A stretch of DNA of 64,000 bases from RH-AL1 sp965214415 (GCA_965214415.1 CBDCBQ010000003.1:3844001-3908000); one strand, 5' to 3'. Counted from the first letter of the stretch, positions 44,108-53,195 are shown. Notes: generated by a model from the sequence alone, not told the origin. A program made the numbers and translations.

Positions 44108-45897
44108 TGTCGGGCGGGGCGGCGCCCGAGGCACGGTCGGCCAACGCGGATTGGGTCCGCGCCATGCAGCGCACGGCGCGAGTTACGCCGGCGTCGGAAC
44201 GCACGATCGCCTTGGCCCTCGACGAGATCGCGCGCGCCGACGGCGAGCGCCCGGCCCTGATCGGCGAGACCGGCAATCTCACCTACGCCGCGCTGGCCGA
44301 TCGCGCCGCGCGCTACGCCCGCTGGGCGCTGGACCAGGGCCTCGCGCCGGGCGACCGCGTGGCGCTGATGATGGAGAACAAGCCGGACTATCCGGCGATC
44401 TGGATCGGCCTCTCGCGCGTCGGGGTCGTGACGGCGCTGCTCAATACGCAGCTCGTCGGCGCCGGCCTCGCGCATTGCCTTGGCGTCGCGGCGGCGCGCC
44501 ATGTCATCGTCGACCACGCGCTGGCGCCGGCCGTCGTCGACGCGCTCGGCGAAATGTCGGATGCTAAACTCTGGCTGCAGGGCGGCGATCTGGCGCGATA
44601 CCCGCGTATCGACACCGCGATCGCGTCGCTCGAGCCGCTCGACGCCGCGTCGCCGGGGCTACCGATCACTCTCGCCGATCCGGCCCTGCTGATCTTCACG
44701 TCGGGCACCACCGGCCTGCCAAAGGCCGCCCATGTCAGCCACTACCGCATCATGATGTGGAGCGAGTGGTTTGCCGGCATCATGGACGCGCGGCCCGACG
44801 ACAGGCTCTACGATTGCCTGCCGATGTATCACTCGATCGGCGGCGTGGTGGCCGTCGGCGCGATGCTCGTCGCGGGTGGCACGGTCATCGTCCGCACGGG
44901 CTTCTCCGCGAGCCGCTTCTGGCCGGACGTCGCCGCGTCTGGCGCGACGATCTTTCAGTACATCGGCGAGCTCTGCCGCTATCTCGCTGCCGCGCCGCCG
45001 GACGCGGCCGAGCGGGACCATGCGCTGAGGCTTTGCTGCGGCAATGGTTTGCGGGCGGATGTCTGGCGCGAGTTCGAGGCGCGCTTCGCGATCCCGCGCA
45101 TCCTCGAGTTCTACGCCGCGACGGAAGGCTCGTTCTCGCTGTTCAACCTCGAGGGCGAGCCCGGCGCGATCGGCCGCATCCCACGCTTCATGGCACATCG
45201 CGCGCCCGTCGCGCTCGTCGCCTACGACATCGAGGCCGGGCAACCCATGCGCGACGCCGAAGGTTTCTGTCGCCGTTGCGCGACGAACGAGCCCGGCGAG
45301 GCGATCGGCCTCGTCGCGGTCGACGCGGAACGCCTCGCGACCCGCTTCGAGGGCTACACCGACCCCGCCGCGAGCGACCGCAAGCTCTTGCGCGACGTCT
45401 TTGCCCCCGGCGATGTTTGGTTTCGAACCGGCGACCTGATGCGTCGCGACGCACGCGGTTTTTTTCATTTCGTCGATAGGATCGGCGACACGTTTCGATG
45501 GAAGGGCGAGAATGTCGCGACGACCGAAGTCGCCGACGTGCTCGCCGCGTGCCCCGGCGTGCGCGAGGCCAGCGTCTACGGCGTCGCAGTGCCTGGCGTC
45601 GAGGGGCGTGCCGGCATGGCCGCGCTCGTCGTCGCGGCCGAGTTCGATCTCGCCGCGCTCGATCGCCACCTCGTCGGCCAACTCCCCCGCTTCGCCCGCC
45701 CCGTCTTCCTGCGCTTGCGCGCCGGGCTGGCCCTCACCGGCACCTTCAAGGTGCGCAAGGCCGACGACATGGCCGAAGGCTTCGATCCCGCGATCGTCGC
45801 CGGCCCTTTGTTCCTGCTCGACCCCGTCGCGCGGGCCTACAGGCCGCTCGATCGGGCGACCTACGCGTCGATCGTCGATGGCTCCCTGAAGCTCTAG
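44107..45897 (+). CDS. Acyl-CoA/acyl-ACP synthetase (FATP/VLCS-like)
   Basis: A 596-residue adenylate-forming enzyme that activates a carboxylic acid with ATP. Motifs are LLIFTSGTTGLPKAAH near residue 196, YHSIGGV, the acyl-pocket FYAATEGSFSLFNLEG typical of the long-chain FATP subgroup, WFRTGDLMRRDARGFFHFVD, RWKGENVATTEVADVL, and TGTFKVRKADDMAEGFD with the C-terminal catalytic Lys. The ATG at 44107 overlaps the GNAT gene stop as TGATG. It probably loads the acyl chain for the neighbouring ACP or makes the CoA ester for the dehydrogenase. Confidence 0.88.
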   Translation: MSGGAAPEARSANADWVRAMQRTARVTPASERTIALALDEIARADGERPALIGETGNLTYAALADRAARYARWALDQGLAPGDRVALMMENKPDYPAIWIGLSRVGVVTALLNTQLVGAGLAHCLGVAAARHVIVDHALAPAVVDALGEMSDAKLWLQGGDLARYPRIDTAIASLEPLDAASPGLPITLADPALLIFTSGTTGLPKAAHVSHYRIMMWSEWFAGIMDARPDDRLYDCLPMYHSIGGVVAVGAMLVAGGTVIVRTGFSASRFWPDVAASGATIFQYIGELCRYLAAAPPDAAERDHALRLCCGNGLRADVWREFEARFAIPRILEFYAATEGSFSLFNLEGEPGAIGRIPRFMAHRAPVALVAYDIEAGQPMRDAEGFCRRCATNEPGEAIGLVAVDAERLATRFEGYTDPAASDRKLLRDVFAPGDVWFRTGDLMRRDARGFFHFVDRIGDTFRWKGENVATTEVADVLAACPGVREASVYGVAVPGVEGRAGMAALVVAAEFDLAALDRHLVGQLPRFARPVFLRLRAGLALTGTFKVRKADDMAEGFDPAIVAGPLFLLDPVARAYRPLDRATYASIVDGSLKL

Positions 45898-46112
45898 AGG
45901 CACCGCAACGTACCGTCGGACATCCGGGTCGCGTAATGGCCCGTCCGCCGCAGGCAATACGCCTGATCCTGGCCGCCGAACACACAATATCCATACGCGT
46001 TGCGATGGCGGTTCGGACCGCAAGCGCCGAGCGCGAACGCAGGCGTCGCAACCGTCGACAGGACGGCCGAAAGGATCACTGCGCCTGTGAGCGCGGCACA
46101 AAGCTTTGTCAT
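45894..46112 (-). CDS. Small exported Cys-containing protein
   Basis: A 72-residue protein with a signal peptide (MTKLCAALTGAVILSAVLST, cleavage near ATPAFA) and a ~36-residue mature part: GACGPNRHRNAYGYCVFGG, then YCLRRTGHYATRMSDG. The CG-x-x-x-HRN-x-YG-x-C pattern is common in tiny exported Rhizobiales proteins of unknown function. It overlaps the end of the synthetase gene by four bases on the opposite strand. Confidence 0.6.
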   Translation of the reverse strand: MTKLCAALTGAVILSAVLSTVATPAFALGACGPNRHRNAYGYCVFGGQDQAYCLRRTGHYATRMSDGTLRCL

Positions 46113-46235
46113 ACCAATCTCCTGATTATTGAAGACCGTCAAAGCAATGCCCGTAATACTTTATCGGTGGCCTGCCAACCAAGCAGAGAAGTTTTACGTT
46201 TTGTATCTTTGCGTCGGCGACTTGGTCCTGCGTGC

Positions 46236-47396
46236 TCATTCCTCCAGCGCGGCGTAGACCATGGCGCGGGTCAGCGCCCGGTAGTGCGCGCGCTGGTCCG
46301 CGTCGGCCGTCTGCATCATCAGGAGCGTGAAAAATCCACGAGCCGGATCGACCCAGAAGTAGGTGCCGCCGACGCCGCTCCAGAAATAATCGCCCACCGT
46401 GCCCGGATACGCCGCCTCGCCGGCGACGAGCCGCACCGCGTAGCCGAGACCGAACCCGTAGCCCGGCCCCGGCGGATAGTAGGCGCCCCTGGCGATGTCG
46501 CCGAGGTGGTCCGCCGTCGCGAGCGCGATCGTCGCGGGGCTCATCACGCGGTGCCCGGCGATACGGCCGCCGTCCAGCATCATGCGGAGGAACTTCGCCT
46601 GATCGGCCAGGGTCGAGAACAGCCCGTGGTTGCCGCGCTGGCCACGCCGCGCCGCGCACGGATCGAAGAAGATCGGACGGTTGCCGGGCCGCTGCGGCAA
46701 CGGCTCGGCGACCCGGCCGCGCAACTCTTGCGGTACCCGAAACCAGGTCTCGTCCATGCCGAGCGGGCCGAGCAGCGTGTCGTCGAGCACGCCCTGCAGA
46801 TCGCGGTTCGTCGCGATCTCGAGGAGATGCCCGAGCACATCGGTCGCGTGGCTGTAGTGCCAGACGCGGCCCGGCTCGTGCTCGAGCGGCAGCGCGGCAA
46901 GGCGCGCGACGAATTCGGCGTTGGAGAGATCCTCCATCAGGAAGCCGTCGGCGACATAGGCGTGTTGGGCCGCGCTGTCGCCGAGGAAGCCGTAGCCGAG
47001 CCCGGCCGTGTGACGCATCAGATCCTGAATCGTCGGCGAGGCCGTGGCTGGCATGCTCGCGCCGTCGGTTGTCGCGACACGCAGGCTCGCGAACGCCGGC
47101 AGAAAATCCGCGACCGGTTGATCGAGCCGCAGCAGCCCGCGCTCCATCAGGACGAGCGCCGCCATCGTCACGATCGGCTTTGTCATCGAGTAGATGCGCC
47201 AGATCGCGTCGAGCGCGAGCGCGTCGCCCGTCGCCACGTCGCGGAACCCCGCGAGCCAGCCGAAGAGATCGCTCTCCCGCCCGCCGATCAGCAGGGCGAC
47301 GCCAGGGATCACCCCCGCCTCGACATCGGCCTCCAGCCGGGCGCCGAGGGCCGCGAGGCGATCCGAGTCGAAGCTAGGCGACGGGGGCACGGGCAA
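46236..47396 (-). CDS. Serine hydrolase of the class C beta-lactamase family
   Basis: A 386-residue protein with the SxxK motif SMTK (Ser70, Lys73), the second-site Tyr in WHYSHATDVLG (Tyr181), and GVGGTYFWVDP where the third (KTG-like HxG/GGT) motif is expected. This is the EstB/LpqH-type esterase group within the beta-lactamase fold, so ester or amide hydrolysis is more likely than antibiotic resistance. No signal peptide is visible, consistent with a cytosolic esterase. Confidence 0.87.
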   Translation of the reverse strand: MPVPPSPSFDSDRLAALGARLEADVEAGVIPGVALLIGGRESDLFGWLAGFRDVATGDALALDAIWRIYSMTKPIVTMAALVLMERGLLRLDQPVADFLPAFASLRVATTDGASMPATASPTIQDLMRHTAGLGYGFLGDSAAQHAYVADGFLMEDLSNAEFVARLAALPLEHEPGRVWHYSHATDVLGHLLEIATNRDLQGVLDDTLLGPLGMDETWFRVPQELRGRVAEPLPQRPGNRPIFFDPCAARRGQRGNHGLFSTLADQAKFLRMMLDGGRIAGHRVMSPATIALATADHLGDIARGAYYPPGPGYGFGLGYAVRLVAGEAAYPGTVGDYFWSGVGGTYFWVDPARGFFTLLMMQTADADQRAHYRALTRAMVYAALEE

Positions 47397-47563
47397 GGCA
47401 CCGCTTCCTTCCTTGGTTTGGCGCGCTTCCTTACCATGCCCGTCGCAAGGTGGTGTCGACTCCAGGCTGGCGCGGCCCCACTTACGGAGCGCGAAGGGCC
47501 AGCGTCACGCGGTCTCGGACATCCGGCCGCATCGGGCGACGCCGGACAGCAGAAGGTAGATTC

Positions 47564-48343
47564 ATGACCACCGATCGACGCAAGGCGCTGGCAACCCTGG
47601 GACTCGTGGCAACCGGTGCGGCCCTCGCGAGCGGCGCGGAGGCCGCCCCGATGATGGGGACGCCGATCCTGGCCGACGGGGCGCATTCGCTCGAGACGCT
47701 GATGCAGCGCCTCGCCAAGGCGCCGCGCCGGCGCGACTTCAAGACCGTGCCGATGATCCTGAACGAGCCGTCGCAATGGGACGACGCCGCCCTGAAGGAG
47801 GTGATGGCCTACAAGCCGGTGCCAAAGCAGGTGTGGGACAACACGGTCATCGAGAGCCCGTGGCTGAACCTGATGCGCAACTCGCTCAACGCGCAGATCT
47901 GGTCGTTCAAGCACCCGAACTTTCTCTGCGTGTCGGCGACGCACGGCTCGGCCCATCTGGCGCTCTACGATGAGGCGATGTGGGACAAGTACCAGCTGAC
48001 CAAGCTCGCCGGCGACAAGTTCAAGACGAACACGCTGATCGAGGACAAGAAGGCGGCCTCCGCCGACGCGAAGAATTACGAGGACCCCAAGGGCGTGTTC
48101 TCGCCGGAGGACAACTCGATCCCCGTGCTGATGCGGCGCGGCGTCGTCTTCCTGTCCTGCCACAACGCGATCTGGGAGCAGGCCGGCAAGCTGATCGAGA
48201 AGGAGATCAACCCCGACAAGCTCGGCCAGGAGGCGCTGACGGCCGAGCTGACCAACCACCTCATCGACGGCGTCGTGCTCACCCCGGGCGCGGTCGGCAC
48301 GCTTCCCGAGCTGCAGCAGGTCGGCTTTCACTACGCGAAGTAG
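47564..48343 (+). CDS. Exported DsrE-like protein with a twin-arginine-type signal
   Basis: A 259-residue protein whose N-terminus (TTDRRKALATLGLVATGAAL, then ASGAEA) looks like a Tat signal, although the motif is short. The mature part has HPNFLCVSATHGSAHLALYD, VLMRRGVVFLSCHNAIWEQA and ELTNHLIDGVVLTPGAVGTL. This resembles DsrE/F-like periplasmic proteins often labelled thiosulfate- or Tat-related hypothetical. Cofactor and role are unknown. The ATG at 47564 is the only one giving a signal peptide. Confidence 0.7.
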   Translation: MTTDRRKALATLGLVATGAALASGAEAAPMMGTPILADGAHSLETLMQRLAKAPRRRDFKTVPMILNEPSQWDDAALKEVMAYKPVPKQVWDNTVIESPWLNLMRNSLNAQIWSFKHPNFLCVSATHGSAHLALYDEAMWDKYQLTKLAGDKFKTNTLIEDKKAASADAKNYEDPKGVFSPEDNSIPVLMRRGVVFLSCHNAIWEQAGKLIEKEINPDKLGQEALTAELTNHLIDGVVLTPGAVGTLPELQQVGFHYAK

Positions 48344-48351
48344 CAGGGGAG

Positions 48352-49599
48352 CTATCGCCCCCGCGCCGTGCCAATCGCCTGTTCGGCACGATACGACAGC
48401 GCCTCCGCGAGGTGGTGCGTCGCGACGATCTCGGCGCCGTCGAGATCGGCGATCGTGCGGGCGAGCTTCAGCACGCGGTGGAAGCCGCGCGCGGACAGCT
48501 GCAACCGTTCCGAGGCGTCGCGGATCAGCTTCTGCCCGCCGAGGTCGGGCCGCGCCACCTCCTCGATGAGTTTCGGCGGCGCCGCCGCGTTGGAGCGCAC
48601 CTCCGGGTGCCCCAGCGCCGCGTAGCGCCGCCCCTGTGCCGCGCGCGCCGTCGCCACCCGGGCCGCGACCTCGGCCGAGCCCTCGGCGGGCGGCGGCAGC
48701 ATCAGGTCGGCGGCCGAGACGGCCGGCACCTCGACATGCATGTCGATGCGGTCGAGCAGCGGCCCCGACAGCCGCGCCGTGTATTGCGCGATGCAGCGCG
48801 CGTTCGGCTGACGGTGGCAGGCGTAGCCGGGATCGATCGCGTGGCCGCAGCGGCATGGGTTCATCGCCGCGACGAGCTGGAAGCGGGCGGGGTAGGTGAC
48901 GCGATGGTTGGCACGCGCGATCATCACCTCGCCGGTCTCCATCGGCTGGCGCAGCGAATCCAACACCGTCGCGGTGAACTCCGGCAGCTCGTCCAGGAAC
49001 AGCACGCCGTTGTGGGCGAGCGAGATCTCGCCCGGCCGCGCGCCGGTACCGCCGCCGACGAGGGCCGGCATCGAGGCCGAATGGTGCGGCGCGCGGAACG
49101 GCCGCCGGTCGGTCAGCTCGCCATTGGCGAGCGAGCCGGCGATCGAGTGGATCAGCGACACTTCGAGCAGCTCCGCCGGGCTCAGCGGCGGCAGGATCGA
49201 CGGCAGGCGCGACGCCAGCATCGACTTGCCGGCGCCGGGCGGCCCGTTGAACAGCAGCGCGTGACCGCCGGCCGCCGCGATCTCGAGCGCGCGCTTGGCG
49301 CTCTCCTGCCCCTTGATGTCGGCGAGATCGGGCAGCGGTCCAGCCGGCTTGCGGATCGCCGGCTTCGGCCGCCCCATCACCTGCGTGCCCTTGAAATGGT
49401 TGGCGAGCTGGATCAGCGAGCGCGGCGCCAGCACGTCGATGTCGGCGGACGCCCACGCCGCTTCGGGGCCCGTCTCCTTCGGGCAGATCAAGCCGAGCCC
49501 GCGCGCGCTCGCCGCCATCGCCGCCGGCAGGACACCGACGACCGGCGTCAGCGTGCCGTCGAGCGCCAGTTCGCCGAGCACGACGTAGGACGAGAGCAT
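48352..49599 (-). pseudogene. comM: ComM/YifB Mg-chelatase-like ATPase, 5' end lost at an integration site
   Basis: The 415-residue frame has all of the ATPase part: YVVLGELALDGTLTPV, LADIKGQESAKRALEIAAAG, Walker A GPPGAGKSMLAS, PFRAPHHSASMPALVGGG, GVLFLDELPEF, AAMNPCRCGH, and a C-terminal sensor. Intact relatives have ~510 residues with a Lon-protease-like start domain; about 100 residues are missing here. The frame stays open and similar to about 49622, then gives way to an element with its own integrase. ComM aids branch migration during natural transformation; this copy is probably inactive unless the missing part is spliced back by excision. Confidence 0.8.
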
Positions 49600-49623
49600 G
49601 TCGGCTGGCTTGGCGTTCGCAAT

Positions 49624-49703
49624 GGTTCGCCGACGTACTAAACGGCTGGGTTTACCTCTGTACCTAAGGCGCTAATTGTCCTTGACGGTTCGCGGTGGTT
49701 CGC
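49624..49703. repeat. Three GGTTCGC repeats between comM and the integrase gene
   Basis: GGTTCGC occurs at 49624-49630, 49687-49693 and 49697-49703, in the gap where the element joins the chromosome. Such short direct repeats could be arm-type binding sites of the integrase or part of the attachment site. The other end of the element is outside the window, so the core site cannot be confirmed. Confidence 0.4.
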
Positions 49704-49749
49704 CCAGGATTGCAGCGTCGGGTAGGGAAGCTGGTAGGGAACGTCGGGC

Positions 49750-50925
49750 GTGGTCGTCCAAGCGAAGCGGCTGAATGCGCGATCTGTCGAGACCATCAAA
49801 GCGCCAGGTCGGCACGCCGATGGCGGCAACCTCTATCTGAACGTCACCGCAAGCGGCGCTCGCTCTTGGGTGTTCCTCTACAAGCGAGGCGGCCGCCAGC
49901 GCGAGATGGGCTTGGGGCCGCTTCGTGACGTTTCACTATCGCGGGCTCGCGTCTTGGCCACCGAGCACCGCCAGGCGATTATCGAGGGCTTTGATCCGCT
50001 GCAAAAGCGAAGGGCGATGATCGATAAGCCAAAATTCGGCGAATTCGCCACAGAACTTGTAGAGACGCTACGCTCTGGATGGCGCAGCCCGAAACACCTC
50101 CTCGAGTGGCGAAGGACGTTGAGCGTAGATGCGAAAGCTTTAGCCGAAATACCTATCGATCAGATCGGCACCGACAATGTCTTGAAGGTGCTTAAGCCAA
50201 TATGGGTGGCAAAGCCCGAAACCGCCTCAAGGCTCAGAGGACGTATAGAAACGATCCTGCATGCTGCGACCGCTCGCGGACTGCGATCCGGCGATAATCC
50301 GGCAGCGTGGACCGGTCACCTCAAAGCACTGCTTCCGCCGGCTCGTCCAAAAGGAAGTCGAGGTCGCTACGCAGCTATGGCGATCGACGATGTGGCGCCG
50401 TTCATGGCGAAGCTGCGCGAGGTTAACACGATATCGGCACGCGCGCTCGAATTTGCTGTTCTCACCGCCGCGAGATCTTCAGAGGTTTTCGGGGCCACTT
50501 GGGCGGAAGTAGATCTGGGACGAAAAGTGTGGCTCATTCCCGCATCGAGGATGAAAGCCGCCCGCGAGCATAGGGTACCTTTGTGCGATCGCGCTGTCGA
50601 AATCATCATCGACATGCAGGCTTTGAAGCGGGGTGAAATCGTATTCAGCGGCCCGCGAACAGGCGCGCTCCTGGCAAACACTAGTTTTAATCGAACTTTG
50701 GCTTGCCTTCACCGCGGGCTAACGCCGCATGGCTTCCGCTCCACATTTCGTGATTGGGCGGCGGAGAGAACAAACTTTCCCGGCGAGATCATCGAGATGG
50801 CACTAGCTCACACAATCAAAGACAAGGTGGAAGCTGCCTATCGCCGCGGCGACCTTTTCGAGAAGCGCCGGGAAGTAATGGCTGCGTGGGGAACGTTTTT
50901 GACGTTGCCCACGCACATCGCTTGA
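49750..50925 (+). CDS. int: Tyrosine recombinase (island integrase, P4-like)
   Basis: A 391-residue site-specific recombinase. The N-terminal Arm-binding DUF4102-like domain (LYLNVTASGARSWVFLYKRG, ending QREMGLGPLRDVSL) is typical of genomic-island integrases. Catalytic residues are visible: Arg near 240 in LTAARSSEVFG, His and Arg in TPHGFRSTFRDW (near 327-330), His in MALAHTIKDKVEAAY and the Tyr near 363. It is the first gene of the element and sits next to the broken comM, so it probably integrated there. Start GTG at 49750. Confidence 0.9.
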   Translation: MVVQAKRLNARSVETIKAPGRHADGGNLYLNVTASGARSWVFLYKRGGRQREMGLGPLRDVSLSRARVLATEHRQAIIEGFDPLQKRRAMIDKPKFGEFATELVETLRSGWRSPKHLLEWRRTLSVDAKALAEIPIDQIGTDNVLKVLKPIWVAKPETASRLRGRIETILHAATARGLRSGDNPAAWTGHLKALLPPARPKGSRGRYAAMAIDDVAPFMAKLREVNTISARALEFAVLTAARSSEVFGATWAEVDLGRKVWLIPASRMKAAREHRVPLCDRAVEIIIDMQALKRGEIVFSGPRTGALLANTSFNRTLACLHRGLTPHGFRSTFRDWAAERTNFPGEIIEMALAHTIKDKVEAAYRRGDLFEKRREVMAAWGTFLTLPTHIA

Positions 50926-51136
50926 GTATCAGGCGCCAAAACGGGAAGTCCGAGCCGCACGAGCCATCGTGGGATCTCGGACCTGCGCCAACCGCCAAAG
51001 ACGTCTTGGGATGGTTCATGGAAGCGTGGCCGGACAAGGCACGGTATCCGGACCTCGGTCCATGCGCGTCCGTCGCGCAATCCATCCGGACCATTCGCGA
51101 TGTCGAGCAGGGGCGCAGAATGCGGAAGCGCGAAAC
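50922..51136 (+). pseudogene. Gene after the integrase, cut by the IS3 element
   Basis: From a TTG at 50922 that overlaps the integrase stop as TTGA, the frame reads SWDLGPAPTAKDVLGWFMEA, then YPDLGPCASVAQSIRTIRDV and a basic tail. It looks like a small accessory protein, possibly DNA-binding or excisionase-like, translated together with the integrase. The inverted repeat of the following IS begins at 51137 and interrupts it. No family recognised. Confidence 0.45.
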
Positions 51137-51170
51137 TGGCCGGCCCCCATCGAGTGGTCCGGGTGTTATG

Positions 51171-52010
51171 TTAGTTCATCGTCGGCCTGAGCGCGAGGGC
51201 TGGGGTGGCCGGCGAAGCTGGTCCGGGTTGCGCAGCCGGCCACACCAGGGCTTCAGGTGACGGCGGCCGATAGGCGAGCGATGAGTGCGGGCGGATCGTG
51301 TTGTAGTGGCGCCGCCAGCCCTCGATGATGATCTTGGCTTCGTTGAGCGAATAGAAAATCTCGCCGTTCAGAAGTTCGTCACGGAGCTTCGAGTTGAAGC
51401 TTTCGCAATAGCCGTTCTCCCATGGGCTGCCGGGCTCGATGTAGGCCGTTCGTGCGCCAACGGCGACGATCCATTCGCGAACCGATTTGGCGATGAACTC
51501 CGGACCGTTGTCCGAGCGGATATGGCCTGGCACACCGCGCAGAATGAACAGGTCCGAGAGCACGTCGATGACGTCGGTTGCGTTCAGCTTGCGGCTGACG
51601 CGGATCGCGAGGCATTCACGCGTGAACTCATCGATCACGTTCAGCATACGGATCTTCCTTCTGTCGTGTGTTCGATCCTCGACGAAGTCGTAGGACCAGA
51701 CGTGATTGGGACGCTCCGGCCTTAGCCGAAGACACGATCCGTCGTTGAGCCAGAGACGGCCCCTCTTCGGCTGCTTCTGGGGAACCTTGAGCCCTTCCCG
51801 TCGCCAGATCCGTTCCACGCGTTTGCGGTTCACGATCCAGCCGGCCTGATGCAGCATCGCCGTGATGCGACGATAGCCGTAGCGGCCGTACTGAAGCGCG
51901 AGGGCAACGATGTCGGCGGTCAGCGCCGCTTCGTCATCGCTGGCCGTCGGGATCTTGCGTTGCGTCGAGCGATGCTGGCCGATAACTCGGCAGGCGATGC
52001 GCTCTGACAC
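51171..52010 (-). CDS. IS3-family transposase OrfB (integrase core)
   Basis: A 279-residue DDE transposase. The core has the catalytic Asp in MLNVIDEFTRECL, the second Asp in IRSDNGPEFIAK and the Glu in SPWENGYCESFNSKLRDELL; the HTH_21 segment RYGYRRITAMLHQAGW precedes it. In IS3 elements OrfB is made as an OrfAB fusion by -1 frameshifting; the orfB frame is open upstream (SPARRRACVDQVVAKHGVSE) across the end of orfA, as expected. Confidence 0.92.
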   Translation of the reverse strand: MSERIACRVIGQHRSTQRKIPTASDDEAALTADIVALALQYGRYGYRRITAMLHQAGWIVNRKRVERIWRREGLKVPQKQPKRGRLWLNDGSCLRLRPERPNHVWSYDFVEDRTHDRRKIRMLNVIDEFTRECLAIRVSRKLNATDVIDVLSDLFILRGVPGHIRSDNGPEFIAKSVREWIVAVGARTAYIEPGSPWENGYCESFNSKLRDELLNGEIFYSLNEAKIIIEGWRRHYNTIRPHSSLAYRPPSPEALVWPAAQPGPASPATPALALRPTMN

Positions 52011-52060
52011 GCCGTGCTTGGCGACGACCTGATCGACGCAAGCACGGCGACGGGCTGGGC

Positions 52061-52339
52061 TCAGAAGTTTCCCGAGGCGGCTTCCTTCAGGATCAGCTTC
52101 TCAAGCGTGAGATCCGACACCGCTCGTCGAAGACGCAAGTTCTCCGCTTCAAGCTCTTTCAGCCGCTTCACCTGGTCGCCCTTCAGGCCGCCGTACTCCT
52201 GTCGCCAGCGGTAGTACGTCACCTCGGTCACCGCGATCGAGCGCACCGCTTCGGCGACTGGTTTGCCCTGCGAGACCAACACATCGACCTGCCGTAACTT
52301 GGCGACGATCTCCTCCGCCTTGTGTCGCTTCCTTGGCAT
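52061..52339 (-). CDS. IS3-family transposase OrfA
   Basis: A 92-residue helix-turn-helix protein with a leucine zipper: MPRKRHKAEEIVAKLRQVDV, VTEVTYYRWRQEYGGLKGDQ and LKELEAENLRLRRAVSDLTL. This start is typical of the IS407 group. It binds the IS ends and supplies the N-terminal part of the OrfAB transposase. Confidence 0.92.
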   Translation of the reverse strand: MPRKRHKAEEIVAKLRQVDVLVSQGKPVAEAVRSIAVTEVTYYRWRQEYGGLKGDQVKRLKELEAENLRLRRAVSDLTLEKLILKEAASGNF

Positions 52340-52532
52340 TCTGAAATCCTCCTCATGGCGCAAAGCCATACATCAGGGAGGACCACTTCTCAGGGGGCAG
52401 ACCACTCCGCCTTGGTCTCTGCCATAGGCCGCATCTTCGATCAGGAAGATTCGGCGATAGGCGCCTAGAGGATGGCCGACCCCCACGTCATCTCCGCCTG
52501 AACGACAAGCTTCACGAGCTACGCGCCGCATT

Positions 52533-52703
52533 GTGACCTATGAAGAGCGCCTGGACCAAGCCCGGCACGAGCTTGCGGTCCTCACCACGGCTCTCACGAT
52601 CTTTGTGTACCGCTTGCAAGCGCGCCGTGTTGTCGTCGGCAAGCTCAGTCCCTTCCTGATCCAAATCAAGGGAGCCGTCCAGGGTGTGGAAAAAAGAGCG
52701 TAG
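52533..52703 (+). CDS. Possible small protein of the element
   Basis: From GTG 52533 a 56-residue frame reads VTYEERLDQARHELAVLTTA, then FVYRLQARRVVVGKLSPFLI and ends VEKRA. It is amphipathic and protein-like, with no family. A longer minus-strand frame covers the same DNA but has shadow-like composition. Weak support. Confidence 0.35.
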   Translation: MTYEERLDQARHELAVLTTALTIFVYRLQARRVVVGKLSPFLIQIKGAVQGVEKRA

Positions 52704-52991
52704 CATCCGCTATTATCGAACGACAGCGCTAGCCTGTCATTTACAGATGATAAGTTGGCGTTTCGCCATGCTCGAACGGCATTAGCCTTCGGGGCGCCAT
52801 CGAGTTCGTGCTTGGCGCGCATCCGAGTCATCAGCTCAAACGATGACGTAACGGCGTCAGCACTTTCCTTTGCCATCGCCCAGGCTTCGGTTATCCTCGC
52901 AGGACGTCGCGCACTGAACGTCTGTGTCGCGATTGTGGAAAGACGTGCCCGGTCTCCCGATACCAGAACATGGCGGTACCCCAGGCGCAAA

Positions 52992-53078
52992 TTAAAGTCT
53001 GACTCGAAACGCTATCATCATTGCCGCAATGGATCCTACTAAAACCAGTGCAACAACAACGACCACTCGCCAATCCAT
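52992..53078 (-). CDS. 28-residue membrane peptide
   Basis: From ATG 53078, five bases after a GGAGG ribosome-binding sequence, the frame reads MDWRVVVVVALVLVGSIAAM and ends MIAFRVRL. It is a nearly pure transmembrane helix with basic ends. Strong SD and composition support it despite its size. Function unknown. Confidence 0.45.
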   Translation of the reverse strand: MDWRVVVVVALVLVGSIAAMMIAFRVRL

Positions 53079-53195
53079 TTCTGCCTCCGGCAGGATGATA
53101 ACAATTGTTAATGTAGCTTTCGTCTATCGTACACTTGACAAAGCCGTCGAAGGCGCGCGGTTGATTGTCGCAGAAAATGCGATGGCGAGGTTGAG

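Larger units (their letters stand above)
51137..52404 (-). mobile_element. IS3-family insertion sequence, IS407-like
   Basis: The element is ~1268 bases. Left end TGGCCGGCCCCCATCGAGTGG (51137 onward) and the reverse complement of the right end TGGTCTGCCCCCTGAGAAGTGG (ending 52404) form imperfect inverted repeats with matching CCCCC and GTGGTCC. Two overlapping transposase frames on the minus strand follow the IS3 plan. No target duplication is visible (AAAC left, CTCC right), so the insertion is old or one flank has been deleted. Confidence 0.8.

Noticed and set aside
46236..47396. Antibiotic-resistance beta-lactamase
   Set aside because: It has the family fold motifs but no signal peptide and resembles EstB-type esterases; resistance cannot be inferred.
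52538..52990. A 150-codon minus-strand frame in the island
   Set aside because: Its Arg/Ser/Thr-rich translation has no motif; shorter frames with ribosome-binding sites in the same area look more protein-like.
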